Assembly: GCF_022170825.1 (NCBI RefSeq)
Contig: NZ_CP081878.1
Span: 832,001 to 896,000 of the forward strand
Direction of reading: 5' to 3'
DNA: 64,000 nt
Source: Exiguobacterium acetylicum
GTDB lineage: Bacteria > Bacillota > Bacilli > Exiguobacteriales > Exiguobacteriaceae
Shown: piece by piece, positions 28,953-37,224 of the stretch
How the letters are laid out: each line of letters opens with the position of its first letter
How positions within the stretch are numbered: position 1 is the first letter of the stretch
Program-made: the position numbers and the translations under genes
The notes under the pieces: generated by a model
What the model saw: only the letters and a program-made list of their open reading frames with translations
What the model was told of the DNA's origin: nothing
The model's database searches: none

Positions 28953-30245
28953 ATGAAACTTTGCACAATTGGACTAGGATATATTGGATTACCTTCTTCT
29001 GCGATGTTCGCGGATCACGGCACGGAAGTTGTAGGTGTCGACATCGATCCTCAAATCGTCAATCTTCTGAACACGGGAACGATTCATATTGAAGAACCAG
29101 GACTCGAGGATGTCATCAAACGAGTCGTCGCAAACGGAAAATTCCGAGCGACACTCACGCCAGAACGAGCAGATGTCTTTTTAATCGCCGTTCCAACACC
29201 AAACTTAAACGATACGTACAAATCATGCGATTTGAAATATGTCATTTCAGCCGTCAACAATATGTTGCCATTCCTTGAAAAAGGAAATGTCGTCATCGTC
29301 GAATCGACAATTGCGCCACGAACAATGGATGATCATGTCCGTCCTTTGATTGAAGCAGCTGGATTTACGATCGGCGAAGACATTTATGTCGTCCATTGCC
29401 CAGAGCGCGTCTTGCCAGGACAAATCTTACATGAACTTATCCATAATAACCGCATCGTCGGTGGATTGACGCCAGCGTGTGCAGAAGCAGGTGCTGCCGT
29501 CTACGAAACATTCGTTCAAGGTGAGATCGTTCGAACGGATGCGAAAACAGCCGAAATGTCGAAGTTGATGGAAAATACGTTCCGCGATGTCAACATCGCA
29601 CTAGCGAACGAATTGACGCAAGTCTGTCATCAGCTTGAAATCAATGTACTCGACGTGATCGAGATGGCGAATATGCACCCACGAGTGAACTTGCATCATC
29701 CGGGACCGGGCGTTGGTGGTCATTGTCTCGCAGTAGATCCATACTTCATCGTCGCAAAAGCTCCATCGCTCGCGCGTATCATTCATACAGCACGTCAAAC
29801 GAATGTTCAGATGCCACAGTTCGTTGCTGAACAAGCAGCACGTCTCGTCGGTTCACGTGTCCGTCCAAAAATCGCCGTCTTTGGTGTTACGTATAAAGGA
29901 AATGTTGACGACATGCGCGAGAGTCCAGCTGTTGAAGTCATTGAACAGTTGCTCGATCGCGGACTAGATGTCGCTGTCTGTGATCCACACGTCGAACGCT
30001 CGATCTCGACACGTTTCGAACTCGTCGATGAGCTAGAAGCGATTCAAGGTGCTGATTTAGCGCTCGTCTTGGTTGACCATGATGAATTCAAACAATTCGA
30101 TTCGCGTCGTCTCGCAAATTACATGCGGACACCGTTACTCTTCGATACGAAAGGAATCGTTAATGAACTCGATGTCGTCAAAGTCCTGAACTTCGGCAAT
30201 TTGCATACGCACGGCGTGACGGAAGTGGATGCGAAAGCGATATGA
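28953..30245 (+). CDS. wecC: UDP-N-acetyl-D-mannosamine dehydrogenase (WecC-like)
   Basis: UDP-sugar dehydrogenase of 430 residues that would oxidise UDP-ManNAc to UDP-ManNAcA with two NAD. The N-terminal Rossmann motif is CTIGLGYIGLPSSAMFADHG. The catalytic Cys258 lies in GVGGHCLAVDPYF, and VPTPN and YKGNVDDMRESP are typical of the WecC group rather than of UDP-glucose dehydrogenases. The partner epimerase is encoded at 31907. The ATG follows GATGGAGGAA, and the stop overlaps the next start. The exact hexosamine is inferred from family and from the neighbouring epimerase. Confidence 0.9.
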   Translation: MKLCTIGLGYIGLPSSAMFADHGTEVVGVDIDPQIVNLLNTGTIHIEEPGLEDVIKRVVANGKFRATLTPERADVFLIAVPTPNLNDTYKSCDLKYVISAVNNMLPFLEKGNVVIVESTIAPRTMDDHVRPLIEAAGFTIGEDIYVVHCPERVLPGQILHELIHNNRIVGGLTPACAEAGAAVYETFVQGEIVRTDAKTAEMSKLMENTFRDVNIALANELTQVCHQLEINVLDVIEMANMHPRVNLHHPGPGVGGHCLAVDPYFIVAKAPSLARIIHTARQTNVQMPQFVAEQAARLVGSRVRPKIAVFGVTYKGNVDDMRESPAVEVIEQLLDRGLDVAVCDPHVERSISTRFELVDELEAIQGADLALVLVDHDEFKQFDSRRLANYMRTPLLFDTKGIVNELDVVKVLNFGNLHTHGVTEVDAKAI

Positions 30246-31042
30246 ACGCGTTACGAACGATTGGAGGAGAGTTGAAAGATCATCTATATCTGATCTTTCG
30301 GCTCTCGCTTTATGAAACAAAGAGTCAATACAGCATGCAATACCTTGGTTGGTTTTGGGAGATCATGACGCCACTTCTCCAAATCGGTGTTTACTGGGTC
30401 GTCTTCGGTTTCGGGATTCGTGGGGGACATCCGGTTGAAGGGATTCCGTTCGTTTTTTGGCTCGTCAGTGGATTGATTGCCTGGTTCTTCATCGGAAGTA
30501 CGATTCCAAGTGGATCTCGATCGATTTATGGTCGGGTCGCCCTCGTCTCGAAGATGCATTTTCCACTGAGTACGATTCCAGCGTACGTCATTTTGGCACA
30601 ATTCTATCGCCACCTCGCGATGATTGCCTTGACGATTATTTTAGGGTGTGCCTTCGGTTATTTCCCAGGATGGCATACGTTTGAACTGTTGTATATCGTA
30701 CCGGCAGGTGTCGTGTTCCTCTATGCGGTCTCCTTATTGTTATCGGCGCTTGCGACGATGATCCGAGACGTACAAAACATGGTCACATCTGCGATCCGCA
30801 TGTTGATGTATTTGACGCCAATCATGTGGATTCCGCCAGATCACTCGTTATTCAAGATGTTGTTGATGTTAAACCCACTCGTTTATTTGATTGAGGGATA
30901 CCGTTCAGCACTCATCGGAACCGGTTATCTGCTCGATCATATGTGGTACGGGGTGTACTTCTGGTCGATCACGCTTGCAATCTTACTTGTTGGAGCATCG
31001 ATTCACATTCGATTCCGACGCTATTTCATCGATTATGTATAG
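30242..31042 (+). CDS. Polysaccharide ABC transporter permease (TagG/Wzm-like)
   Basis: Six-helix ABC-2 permease of 266 residues that would export an undecaprenyl-linked polysaccharide. Features are the amphipathic N-terminus with FRLSLYETKSQYSMQYLGWFWE and the segments SGLIAWFFIGSTI, LLSALATMIRDVQNMV and LMYLTPIMW typical of TagG and Wzm. It is followed immediately by its ATPase. The start overlaps the dehydrogenase stop by 4 bases. The family exports teichoic acid or O-antigen-like chains. The cargo here should contain ManNAcA if the neighbouring enzymes feed it. Confidence 0.9.
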   Translation: MNALRTIGGELKDHLYLIFRLSLYETKSQYSMQYLGWFWEIMTPLLQIGVYWVVFGFGIRGGHPVEGIPFVFWLVSGLIAWFFIGSTIPSGSRSIYGRVALVSKMHFPLSTIPAYVILAQFYRHLAMIALTIILGCAFGYFPGWHTFELLYIVPAGVVFLYAVSLLLSALATMIRDVQNMVTSAIRMLMYLTPIMWIPPDHSLFKMLLMLNPLVYLIEGYRSALIGTGYLLDHMWYGVYFWSITLAILLVGASIHIRFRRYFIDYV

Positions 31043-31053
31043 GAGGGAGACCG

Positions 31054-31884
31054 ATGGGTCATGTCGTGTTTGAGAATGTATCGAAACGGTACATGCTCTA
31101 TGCCCGACCGATCGACAAGTTAAAGGAAGTGTTGTTCGGTAAGGTGAATGGAAAATCGTTCTATGCTCTAAAGAACGTCTCTTTTTCTGTTGAAGAGGGC
31201 GAAATCGTCGGTGTTGTCGGTATCAACGGAAGTGGGAAATCGACACTCTCCCATCTACTTGCTAATGTGACGCCGCCGACGTACGGTCGAGTCACGTTGG
31301 GTGGGAAGTCAGCATTGATTGCCATTTCTAGCGGTTTGAATAGTCAACTGACAGGACGAGATAACATTGAACTTAAAGGGTTGATGATGGGCTTGACGAA
31401 GCGCCAAATCGATACGATTACTCCAGAAATCCTAGAGTTTGCTGATATCGGAGAGTTCATCGATCAGCCAGTCAAGACATACTCGAGCGGCATGCGAGCT
31501 CGCATCGGTTTTGCGATCTCGATTCACATCAATCCAGACATTTTGATCATCGACGAAGCACTCTCAGTCGGAGATCAAACATTCACTGAAAAATGTCTCG
31601 ATAAGATGCGCGAATTCCGCGATCAAGGGAAAACGATTTTTTTCGTCAGCCACTCGCTCAGTCAGGTAAAGAGTTTTTGTACAAAAATCCTTTGGTTGGA
31701 ATACGGGGAAGTACGTCTATTTGGTCCAACGAACGAAACATTGGCTGAATACAATAAATATTTATATTGGTACAAACAGTTATCGAAAAAGCAAGCTTCC
31801 CATTATGTAGCTAAAAAACGAACGGAACGGATTGGTTCCGTGGATCAGCAGATGATAGGCGAGACGATTGAACGATCGTCATGA
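31054..31884 (+). CDS. Polysaccharide ABC transporter ATPase (TagH/Wzt-like, short)
   Basis: ATPase of 276 residues with Walker A GINGSGKST, signature YSSGMRARIGFAI, Walker B ILIIDEAL and a switch His in FFVSHS. The VVFENVSKRYMLYARPIDKLKE start is like TagH. It lacks the long C-terminal extension of B. subtilis TagH and the glycan-binding domain of Wzt, so cargo recognition must lie elsewhere. I chose ATG 31054 with AGGAGGGAG upstream. A longer frame from 30943 runs inside the permease gene. It forms one transporter with that permease. Confidence 0.9.
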   Translation: MGHVVFENVSKRYMLYARPIDKLKEVLFGKVNGKSFYALKNVSFSVEEGEIVGVVGINGSGKSTLSHLLANVTPPTYGRVTLGGKSALIAISSGLNSQLTGRDNIELKGLMMGLTKRQIDTITPEILEFADIGEFIDQPVKTYSSGMRARIGFAISIHINPDILIIDEALSVGDQTFTEKCLDKMREFRDQGKTIFFVSHSLSQVKSFCTKILWLEYGEVRLFGPTNETLAEYNKYLYWYKQLSKKQASHYVAKKRTERIGSVDQQMIGETIERSS

Positions 31885-31906
31885 AATGAGATAGGGGATG
31901 AAGTAA

Positions 31907-33007
31907 ATGAAACGTGTCATGCTTGTATTCGGAACACGACCAGAGGCAATCAAAATGGCGCCGGTCGTCAAAGCACTTGAAAATCGTCAGGATGTCGAAC
32001 CAATCGTCGTCGTGACAGCGCAACACCGGGAAATGCTCGACCAGGTACTTGAATTGTTCGAAATCACTCCGGACCATGACTTGGATTTGATGCGTCCGCG
32101 TCAAACGTTAGAGGAAATGACAGCGCGCATTCTAAACGCGATGCGTCGGGTCCTCGAAAAGGAACAGCCGGATCTCGTCCTTGTCCATGGGGATACGACG
32201 ACGACGTTCGCTGCTTCTTTAGCGGCGTTCTATCAACAGATTCCAGTCGGTCATGTCGAAGCAGGACTACGCACATATGAAAAGTATGCACCATTCCCAG
32301 AAGAGATGAATCGTCAATTGACAGGTGTACTAGCAGATTATCATTTTGCACCGACAGAACAAGCCGCGATGAATTTACGTGCCGAAAATAAACAGACACC
32401 GATCATCGTGACGGGTAATACGGTCATCGATGCGTTGAAGACGACTGTTTCACCGACTTATACGCATCCTGTTCTATCCCGTCTTGAGAAATCAGGTCGG
32501 AAACTCGTTCTTTTAACGGTTCATCGTCGTGAAAATCATTTACAGTTGGCAACGATTTTTGATGCGATCGAACGACTGGCGAACGAGCATCCAGAAATCG
32601 AAATCGTCTATCCTGTCCATCCGAATCCGGTCGTCTTAGATGCAGCCGCACGTCTAGAACACCATCCGCGTATTCAATTGATTGAACCACTCGATGTGTT
32701 TGACTTCCATAATCTCGCAGCTCGAGCGTCCTTCATTCTGACGGATTCAGGTGGCATTCAAGAAGAAGCACCTTCACTTGGTGTTCCCGTTCTTGTCTTG
32801 CGGGAGACGACGGAACGTCCTGAAGGGGTCGAAGCCGGGACGTTGAAGCTCGTCGGAACGAATCCAGAGATGATTTATGAGATGAGTCATCGATTGTTGA
32901 CGGATCAGGAGTTCTATCAATCAATGGCACAAGCGGCAAATCCTTATGGAGATGGTCAAGCAGCAGAGCGAATCGTCGATGCCATTATGAGTGAGGTACC
33001 CGTATGA
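31907..33007 (+). CDS. wecB: UDP-N-acetylglucosamine 2-epimerase (non-hydrolysing)
   Basis: Converts UDP-GlcNAc to UDP-ManNAc, the substrate for the dehydrogenase encoded at 28953. The 366-residue protein has the family order MLVFGTRPEAIKMAPV, VHGDTTTTFAASLAAFY, GHVEAGLRTYEKYAPFPEEMNR, VTGNTVIDAL, LTVHRRENH and DSGGIQEEAPSLG. In Bacillus the homologue MnaA also serves wall teichoic acid synthesis. The ATG follows ATAGGGGATG. The stop overlaps the next start by 4 bases. Confidence 0.94.
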   Translation: MKRVMLVFGTRPEAIKMAPVVKALENRQDVEPIVVVTAQHREMLDQVLELFEITPDHDLDLMRPRQTLEEMTARILNAMRRVLEKEQPDLVLVHGDTTTTFAASLAAFYQQIPVGHVEAGLRTYEKYAPFPEEMNRQLTGVLADYHFAPTEQAAMNLRAENKQTPIIVTGNTVIDALKTTVSPTYTHPVLSRLEKSGRKLVLLTVHRRENHLQLATIFDAIERLANEHPEIEIVYPVHPNPVVLDAAARLEHHPRIQLIEPLDVFDFHNLAARASFILTDSGGIQEEAPSLGVPVLVLRETTERPEGVEAGTLKLVGTNPEMIYEMSHRLLTDQEFYQSMAQAANPYGDGQAAERIVDAIMSEVPV

Positions 33008-33489
33008 AACAACGTATTCCTCCAGCGATTTATCAGTTCTTTCCATTCGGAACGCAGGAAAAAATCTTGCTTGAGGATGCGACAGATGGCGTCTATTTTG
33101 ATTTTCAAGAAGCGACAGCAGATGACAAATTGTACATTCAGCTATTTGATCAAGGGTTCCAACATCCGCCCTCAAAGTTATACCGGTCAGACGCCACGAT
33201 TACAGGAGATCTCATCGAGGTAATCTGTCATTTCGAAGTCGATACACCATGTGTCGTTCAGTTGTTCAAGATGCAATATGGTCAGAAGAAACGGATGGGG
33301 TCGGAAACAGAAACCGTCACACTGACGAATGAAACAATCGTGCATGTACAGATGAAACGAGTACCAGGAGCGAAGTATTTCAAGGTGGCATGGAAGTTCT
33401 TGCAGGAGGGGAACTTCCGGGTCCATCTTCGGGACATTCAGGTTGTGCAACATGTCACGGCAGGGGAGGAAGCGACGTATGCTATTTAG
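33004..33489 (+). CDS. Unrecognised 161-residue protein of the polysaccharide operon
   Basis: I do not recognise this protein. It has no signal peptide or membrane helix and appears rich in beta strands, with alternating hydrophobic residues (KLYIQLFDQGF, LIEVICHFEV). It ends NFRVHLRDIQVVQ, a pattern like the last strand of jelly-roll carbohydrate-binding modules. It overlaps wecB by 4 bases and the MBOAT gene by 11, so it is an integral member of the operon. A glycan-binding role is speculation. The short ABC ATPase of this locus lacks its own glycan-binding domain. Confidence 0.8.
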   Translation: MKQRIPPAIYQFFPFGTQEKILLEDATDGVYFDFQEATADDKLYIQLFDQGFQHPPSKLYRSDATITGDLIEVICHFEVDTPCVVQLFKMQYGQKKRMGSETETVTLTNETIVHVQMKRVPGAKYFKVAWKFLQEGNFRVHLRDIQVVQHVTAGEEATYAI

Positions 33490-34867
33490 TTCGACGATAT
33501 TCTTATTTCTATTCTTACCGACTGTCTTGCTCGTCTATTACCTACTGCCACGTAGCTTCCGAAATGGCTGGTTACTCGTGACGAGTCTGTTCTTCTACGC
33601 ATTCGGGGAACCTCGATTTGCATTGCTGATGTTACTGAGCGTCACGATCAACTACTTTTTCGCTTTGTTCGTCGACCTGTATCGACACCGAATTGGCGTC
33701 AAATGGATCATGTTCAGTATGATCGCTGTTAATTTAGGGTTACTCGGCTGGTTCAAGTACAGCGGATTTTTTGTTCGTTCAGTCAACGAGACACTTGGGT
33801 TAGGGTGGTTCGTACCGGAAGTCGTCTTGCCACTCGGTATCTCGTTCTATACGTTCCATGCGATGAGTTATGTCATCGATATCTATAAAGGGAAGGAAGC
33901 GGTGCAAAAGAATCCGCTTGACCTTGCCCTTTATATCGCGTTCTTCCCTCAACTCGTCGCGGGACCAATCGTTCGCTACAACACGATCGCGAGCCAAATT
34001 GAGTCACGAGAAGAGACGGTTTCCGATTTTGCCCGAGGAGTTCGTCGATTTACGATTGGTTTAGCTAAAAAACTGATTCTTGCCAACGGGTGTGGTCAGG
34101 TCGCAGATGCCATCTTTAACATGAAGGATCTCTCAATGGGACTTGCTTGGATTGGCATCATTGCCTACGCCTTACAAATCTATTTTGATTTTTCAGGATA
34201 CAGCGACATGGCGATTGGACTAGCTTTGATGTTCGGATTCCATTTTCTTGAGAATTTTAATTATCCCTACATCTCTAAGTCTGTTTCTGAGTTTTGGCGT
34301 CGTTGGCACATCTCGCTCGGGTCTTGGTTCCGGGATTATGTCTATATCCCGCTTGGAGGAAATCGCGTTTCACCGTGGCGACAGTATCGTAACTTAGCGA
34401 TTGTTTGGATGTTGACGGGACTTTGGCATGGTGCAAGTTGGACGTTCGTTGCGTGGGGAGCTTATTACGGAATCTGGATCATGCTTGAGAAAGCATTTCT
34501 CGGGAAATGGTTGGAGAAAATGCCGGTCGTCTCGACCATTTGGACACTCGTACTCGTCTTAGTCGGGTGGGTGTTCTTCCGTTCAGAAACATTCCCAGAA
34601 GCTGTCACTTATATTCAAGCAATGTTCGTACCAGATGTGATCTGGGATGAGCGCGCAAGCTACCAGCTTGTGCAAAATGGTGTTCTACTCCTTGTCGCGT
34701 GTATCGCAGCGACACCAATTCCGAAAATAATTGGAGAACGGTTAGTCGTCTCACTCGGAAAAATCGGGACGACAATGCAGTATGGGTACGCGATGTTGAT
34801 GCTGTTCCTTGCGACATCAGCACTGGTTGCAAGTACGTTTAACCCCTTCATTTATTTCCGCTTCTAA
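33479..34867 (+). CDS. MBOAT family O-acyltransferase (AlgI/DltB-like)
   Basis: Polytopic membrane acyltransferase of 462 residues. It begins MLFSSTIFLFLFLPTVLLVYY, as AlgI-like proteins do, and has QLVAGPIVRYNTI, YFDFSGYSDMAIGLALMFGF, FWRRWHISLGSWFRDYVYIPLGGNR and the invariant His317 in LTGLWHGASWTF. These proteins move acetyl groups across the membrane to an extracellular acceptor. I chose ATG 33479 with GGGGAGGA 8 bases upstream. The frame from 33443 is too long. It is followed by a DHHW protein, the usual partner. Confidence 0.92.
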   Translation: MLFSSTIFLFLFLPTVLLVYYLLPRSFRNGWLLVTSLFFYAFGEPRFALLMLLSVTINYFFALFVDLYRHRIGVKWIMFSMIAVNLGLLGWFKYSGFFVRSVNETLGLGWFVPEVVLPLGISFYTFHAMSYVIDIYKGKEAVQKNPLDLALYIAFFPQLVAGPIVRYNTIASQIESREETVSDFARGVRRFTIGLAKKLILANGCGQVADAIFNMKDLSMGLAWIGIIAYALQIYFDFSGYSDMAIGLALMFGFHFLENFNYPYISKSVSEFWRRWHISLGSWFRDYVYIPLGGNRVSPWRQYRNLAIVWMLTGLWHGASWTFVAWGAYYGIWIMLEKAFLGKWLEKMPVVSTIWTLVLVLVGWVFFRSETFPEAVTYIQAMFVPDVIWDERASYQLVQNGVLLLVACIAATPIPKIIGERLVVSLGKIGTTMQYGYAMLMLFLATSALVASTFNPFIYFRF

Positions 34868-34882
34868 AAAGGAGGTCTACTG

Positions 34883-36058
34883 ATGGCACAGCCACTTGAA
34901 ACAAAAAATAAACAGGAACAACAACGGGCGACTTCTTTTGAACGGATCATGATGTGGGTGACGACGATTAGTTTTCTACTCGTCTTGTTAACGATTGGGA
35001 TCGGAACAATCGTCCGAGAGGACCGTGTACGTTCACAGCTAGAAAATCGTACACTCGCCCAATCGGTCGAACCGACAATCGAAGGAATCGCTACCGGAAA
35101 AGACATGTTGAAAATGGAGACGTATTTCACGGATCAACTGCTCTTGCGAGGTACATTCGTTGAAATGCAGGCATTGTTATCAAAAGATGTCTTCCGGCAA
35201 CCGTTTCGAAACGGAATCTATACAGCTAAAAATGGTTATATGATTGAACCAAGTGCCTCAACACAAGTCCAGGTTCCAAGCGCCTTTCAACAATTCGTTC
35301 AAGAAGTCGATCGTCCTGTCTATATGGCGCTAGCTCCATCAAAGACGGTCATTGCTGAACGCGATCAGTTGATTCCATCGTATGTTGCTTCGAACGCGCG
35401 TACACGATATGCAGGAATGATTCGTGATTTCAAGGCTGCGGGGATGACGAATTTGTCACTTGATCAACTACAATTAACGGACTACTTCAAGACGGACCAT
35501 CACTGGAATATTGATGGAGCGGCGTCCGCGTATCAGACGATTACGAAAGGTATGGATTTACAGGCAGTCATGCCATCAAATGCAAATCGTAAAGAGGATG
35601 AACATGCGTATTATGGCTCGTTGGCACGAAAGACGACGCTTGCGTACGCAACGTCTAGTGATCAGTTAGCCTATTATGAACCAGCATTTTTCAAAGGAAT
35701 CGATGTCTGTTATGACGGTGCATGCGATCGTCCAGTCATCGATGAATCCTTCGTCGAGCAAGAGGGAGATTACGTCGATCGGTATGAAGTGTTCTTACGC
35801 GGGAACCATGGCATCATGTCGATGAAGGAGCAGACGAAGAACGAGCGACCGACGATTCTCGTCTTAAAGGATTCGTTCGCGAATCCAGTCTTACCGTTTC
35901 TTGCTAAAAGTGCCAACCTAGAAGTCGTCGACGTACGCTACGTACCAAAATCTTTTGATGTGTCGCAGTTTGCTAAACAAAAACAAGTCGACTCCGTGCT
36001 GTTCCTGCATAACTCGAACATTGCTGGATTGATGAAGACGTATGAAAACACACTATGA
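34883..36058 (+). CDS. DHHW (AlgJ/AlgX-like) acetyltransferase partner protein
   Basis: Membrane-anchored extracellular protein of 391 residues. One helix (about 27-50) is followed by an SGNH hydrolase-like domain. The DHHW motif (Asp205-His206-His207-Trp208, in FKTDHHWN) gives the family its name. A candidate nucleophile Ser331 lies in LKDSFANP. With MBOAT proteins such enzymes transfer acetyl to polysaccharides outside the cell. The AAAGGAGG ribosome site precedes the ATG. It follows the MBOAT gene by 15 bases and is coupled to the LCP gene. Confidence 0.87.
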   Translation: MAQPLETKNKQEQQRATSFERIMMWVTTISFLLVLLTIGIGTIVREDRVRSQLENRTLAQSVEPTIEGIATGKDMLKMETYFTDQLLLRGTFVEMQALLSKDVFRQPFRNGIYTAKNGYMIEPSASTQVQVPSAFQQFVQEVDRPVYMALAPSKTVIAERDQLIPSYVASNARTRYAGMIRDFKAAGMTNLSLDQLQLTDYFKTDHHWNIDGAASAYQTITKGMDLQAVMPSNANRKEDEHAYYGSLARKTTLAYATSSDQLAYYEPAFFKGIDVCYDGACDRPVIDESFVEQEGDYVDRYEVFLRGNHGIMSMKEQTKNERPTILVLKDSFANPVLPFLAKSANLEVVDVRYVPKSFDVSQFAKQKQVDSVLFLHNSNIAGLMKTYENTL

Positions 36059-36071
36059 AGGAGTTCATGAC

Positions 36072-36998
36072 ATGAGATCCCGAATGGCGAAAAAAAAACC
36101 GCGTCTTGTTTGGCGCGTATTGAGTGCGCTCCTGCTTGGGGTCGTTTTGATCGCTAGTACATCGGCCGGTTTAGCTTTTTTAAAAGTGAAGCAAACGGCA
36201 GACGCGTTCTTGACACCGTTAGAGGGAAAGCAGCCAAAGCCACTCGAATCGATGCAACCGGTCAACGTTTTGTTACTTGGTGTAGATGAGCGAAAAAATG
36301 ATAAGGGGCGTGCCGATGCCATCATGCTTCTGTCATTCAATCCGAAAACAAAACAAGCGACGTCGCTGTCCATTCCACGAGACATGCAGGTAACTGTGCC
36401 GTCCGGTGAAAAGACAAAAATCAATCATACGTATGCGTATGGTGGTGTGAAAGAGACAGTCGAAACGGTCGAGCAGACGTTTGAGATTGACGTCCCTTAC
36501 TATGCGAAGATCAATATGGATGGCTTGATTGAGTTGGTCGATGCTGTTGGAGGTGTTACGGTCGACAATCCATCTGCCTTTAGTTGGAACGACCGACGCC
36601 TTCAAAAGGAATACACTAAAGGAGAAATCCATCTAAATGGTCTTGAAGCGAGCGGGTATGCACGGATGCGAAAGCAAGATCCGCTCGGTGATATGGGACG
36701 ACAAATTCGTCAGCGTCAAGTATTAGAAGCCGTCGGAACGAAGCTTGCCGGACCACAGTTGTTGACGCAACTCGAAAAAATTACGGATGTCATGAAAAAC
36801 AATTTTACGACGAATATCGGACTTGATGTCGCAGCGCAGCTAGCGCAGGAAAATCAACAAGGGTTCGAGCAGTTGAAACCACTAAAAATTGACGGGGAAG
36901 GATATATCGCAAGTGATGGTGTCTGGTATTTCTTTGCGTCGGATGAGTCGATGGAACAGACGAAGCAGAAGATCGCCAAACTTCTCGCACAATCGTAA
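36072..36998 (+). CDS. LytR-CpsA-Psr (LCP) family ligase
   Basis: Membrane-anchored LCP enzyme of 308 residues that attaches polymers from undecaprenyl carriers to peptidoglycan. One N-terminal helix (about 15-38) is followed by the LCP core with VLLLGVDERKND, SIPRDMQVTVP, KINHTYAYGG and MRKQDPLGDMGRQIRQRQ, including the conserved Arg and Asp residues. The ATG at 36072 is favoured because AAGGAG ends 8 bases upstream. The ATG at 36042 overlaps the previous gene. As last gene of the locus it should finish its pathway. Confidence 0.92.
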   Translation: MRSRMAKKKPRLVWRVLSALLLGVVLIASTSAGLAFLKVKQTADAFLTPLEGKQPKPLESMQPVNVLLLGVDERKNDKGRADAIMLLSFNPKTKQATSLSIPRDMQVTVPSGEKTKINHTYAYGGVKETVETVEQTFEIDVPYYAKINMDGLIELVDAVGGVTVDNPSAFSWNDRRLQKEYTKGEIHLNGLEASGYARMRKQDPLGDMGRQIRQRQVLEAVGTKLAGPQLLTQLEKITDVMKNNFTTNIGLDVAAQLAQENQQGFEQLKPLKIDGEGYIASDGVWYFFASDESMEQTKQKIAKLLAQS

Positions 36999-37034
36999 GC
37001 GATAGCTAGTATCACGATCAATCAAATAAGAATG

Positions 37035-37069
37035 AGCGTCTCCAGCAAATGATGGCGGGGGCGCTTTTG
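37035..37069 (+). terminator. Terminator of the polysaccharide locus
   Basis: AGCGTCTCC at 37035-37043 pairs with GGGGGCGCT at 37057-37065 using two G-T pairs, followed by TTTT. The 36999-37224 gap otherwise holds the pullulanase promoter and cre site. Confidence 0.6.
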
Positions 37070-37160
37070 ACTGTCTTTCTCTTAAGTCACACATCATTTT
37101 TTTTGAAAAAAAGTGCTTGGTTCAAAAGTCTTATTTTCCATCCAATCGATGAAATAGGCT

Positions 37161-37189
37161 TTGACAGGACTTGTAAATGGATGCAAAAT
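37161..37189 (+). promoter_or_regulatory. SigA-type promoter of the pullulanase gene
   Basis: TTGACA at 37161-37166, a 17-base spacer and CAAAAT at 37184-37189. A perfect -35 box with a weak -10 box suits a regulated gene. The cre site overlaps the end of the -10 box. Confidence 0.7.
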
Positions 37190-37202
37190 GAAAACGATTA
37201 CA
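37189..37202 (+). promoter_or_regulatory. cre site (CcpA operator) at the pullulanase promoter
   Basis: TGAAAACGATTACA matches the Bacillus cre consensus TGWAANCGNTNWCA at every position. It lies just downstream of the -10 box, overlapping the likely transcription start, where CcpA represses. So glucose should shut off pullulanase. Confidence 0.8.
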
Positions 37203-37224
37203 TAACAAAGGGGATGGCTACCGT

